A stretch of 57,700 nt of DNA, from NCBI GenBank assembly GCA_009733575.1, contig ML769775.1, forward strand, positions 1-57,700. Reading direction: 5' to 3'. The position numbers were made by a program, and so were the translations under genes. A model generated the notes under the pieces. That model was not told the DNA's origin. It saw only the letters and a list, made by a program, of their open reading frames with translations, and made no database searches. Source of the DNA: Gymnopus androsaceus JB14. Taxonomy: Eukaryota; Basidiomycota; Agaricomycetes; Agaricales; Omphalotaceae. Shown here in pieces: positions 56,442 to 57,700 of the stretch. The first letter of the stretch is position 1. Each line of letters begins with the position of its first letter.

Positions 56442-57700
56442 ATGGAAAGATCGACTAGCTTGCTGCATCTTTCTGACGATGTAATCGAAGAGATTCTCAA
56501 ATATTCCTCATCATACTCAACACTTTTGTCAACTATCCTCGTTGCAAAACCGATTTCCCGGGTTTATCAGACACACCCCAAGTCGATACTGTACTCCTTA
56601 TATTATCATGTCCTTGGCCCCACTTTTCCTCAAGCACTCGAACTCTATCGTCGCCGAGTCTGCTTGGAACAAATGGATGACCATGCACTATTTCCTAATG
56701 TCCTTAACGACCCACCTATTATCATGACGGCGTACGAAAGGAGGTCCATCCAGCATACGGAGGGTATTGTGACAGAGTTGGAAAATTTATTCAGCTTCAG
56801 GTATGTGGCAGCGACTACCAGCTTAGTTTCTAGCTCATTTTTTGATTCATAGACACGTTGATCGCACCTCAGTGGTTAGCCAGCTTGACTCACAGGAATC
56901 ATGTCGATTTCGTCGAGCTGTGTATCGCATAATGCTATATAACTGCGAATTCCATCTGAATAGGTATCCATTCATCGAAGAATCCGCGCGGGAGCCACAG
57001 AAAGAGATGATCGAGCTACGCGAGGAGGAACTAAGAAGAATGGCTTTCTTGTCCAACTTTCCTACAAGAGAGTTGCTCGAGATGTTGAGCGTCGCTATCT
57101 TCCTGGAAAATCTTGCACGCACTATCTTCTCAGATTGGCTTCCGAAGATAAATCCAAGAGTAAATGTCTGTCATTGAAACATACAATTGCTTATAACATC
57201 CCTTCGACAGGCGCGGCCATAATTGCTGTTGCTGCAGGCCCTGAAACAATTTTAAACTGCCATTGTTTTCAGAGCGAAGAACCGCTGTTCCATGAGGTCG
57301 AGGACCTGGAGGGAAAACTTGATTATCATCCACTCATAGAAGGGTATATCGCATACCCAATTTTGGAAGTCCTGTCCTCTGAGGAGCGTAAAGGACAGCT
57401 TGGGCTCGGTGGCCCGACTTTATGGCACATTATCTCGAGTCGAGTCGCTGAAAACAACCAATTATGTGCGCAACTTCAGTTGATTTATCATTGCTACTCT
57501 TACGCATTGTTCACAGGTCACCGATGTGATGGAGTGCTTGGATACGACACCTGGACTCGAACAAGTAAGCTACGCTAATGTTACATCATTCTTGCAGTCT
57601 TACCATTATCTCAGCCTGGACTCCCCTTTGTACAAGATATGTCAAGTATGATGCTCCTCGAGCGTATTCACCAACCGACCTCCGCTATATCTTGAAAGGA
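56442..57700 (+). CDS. F-box-like family protein, copy 3 (partial at window end)
   Basis: The start is taken at 56442 (MERSTSLLHLSDDVIEEILK), matching copy 2. The N-terminal F-box-like helix LSDDVIEEILKYSS would bind Skp1 in an SCF ubiquitin ligase. Exons: 56442-56800, 56853-57159, 57211-57564, 57598 onward; introns of 34-52 bp have GT-AG ends. Later blocks: CLEQMDDHALFPNV, TELENLFSF, LYNCEFHLNRYPFIEE, TRELLEMLSVAIFLENLART and GPETILNCHCFQSEEPLFHE. CpG sites are well preserved. One odd point: TTCCGAAG at about 57140 lacks one C present in copy 2 (TTCCCGAAG), which puts exon 3 out of frame, so this copy may also be recently broken. Confidence 0.7.

Overview
The window looks like a transposon-saturated stretch of a basidiomycete (Agaricomycete-type) genome. 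The evidence is short 45-60 bp GT-AG introns, a NACHT-WD40 receptor of the fungal NLR type, a multicopy F-box-like family, a KDZ (Kyakuja-Dileera-Zisupton) transposase, BED-finger hAT transposases, PIF/Harbinger, and two Ty1/Copia elements. Only a minority is ordinary host sequence: the tail of a ubiquitin-specific protease (1-90), one large apparently intact multi-exon gene (27406-32331, minus) with an EF-hand-like loop and ZZ-like fingers, the NLR gene (49403-52072), a degraded minus-strand gene (54861-56260), and three F-box-like copies in different states of decay.

Layout. 824-1504 is a hAT-type MITE carrying a tRNA-like segment. 1850-16190 is F-box copy 1, split by a 12.3 kb KDZ element (2745-15017, 8-bp target duplication). 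The KDZ element has itself been hit by two autonomous-type hAT elements (3459-9399 and 10464-14525), and the first of these carries an intron-containing piece of a CDC48/p97 gene. Small TA-flanked MITEs sit at 2000-2087, 2767-2998, 15038-15289 and 15613-15906. 16370-19537 is a dead PIF/Harbinger element with a MITE inside. 20202-24200 is F-box copy 2, interrupted by a 1.1 kb solo LTR, a 131 bp LTR-like insert and at least three MITEs. 26060-27364 is a long-TIR element containing two satellites. 33746-38937 is Copia-1. 40648-48410 is a CCTAGG-rich short element containing a hAT MITE, whose target duplication contains Copia-2 (40838-47723). 52558-54837 is a stack of MITEs. 56442-57700 is F-box copy 3, the best preserved, running off the window.

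Because the elements landed in genes or in one another, most boundaries can be proven by conceptual excision: removing an element with one target copy restores a reading frame or the sequence of a paralogue. The order of insertion can be read from this. Decay is largely CpG to TpG/CpA. Nearly all differences between the Copia-1 LTRs are of this kind, and several premature TGA stops sit where CGA is expected, which suggests cytosine methylation followed by deamination. Both Copia elements have primer sites complementary to a tRNA-Met anticodon arm rather than to a tRNA 3' end. No CRISPR array, rRNA or confident functional tRNA gene is visible.
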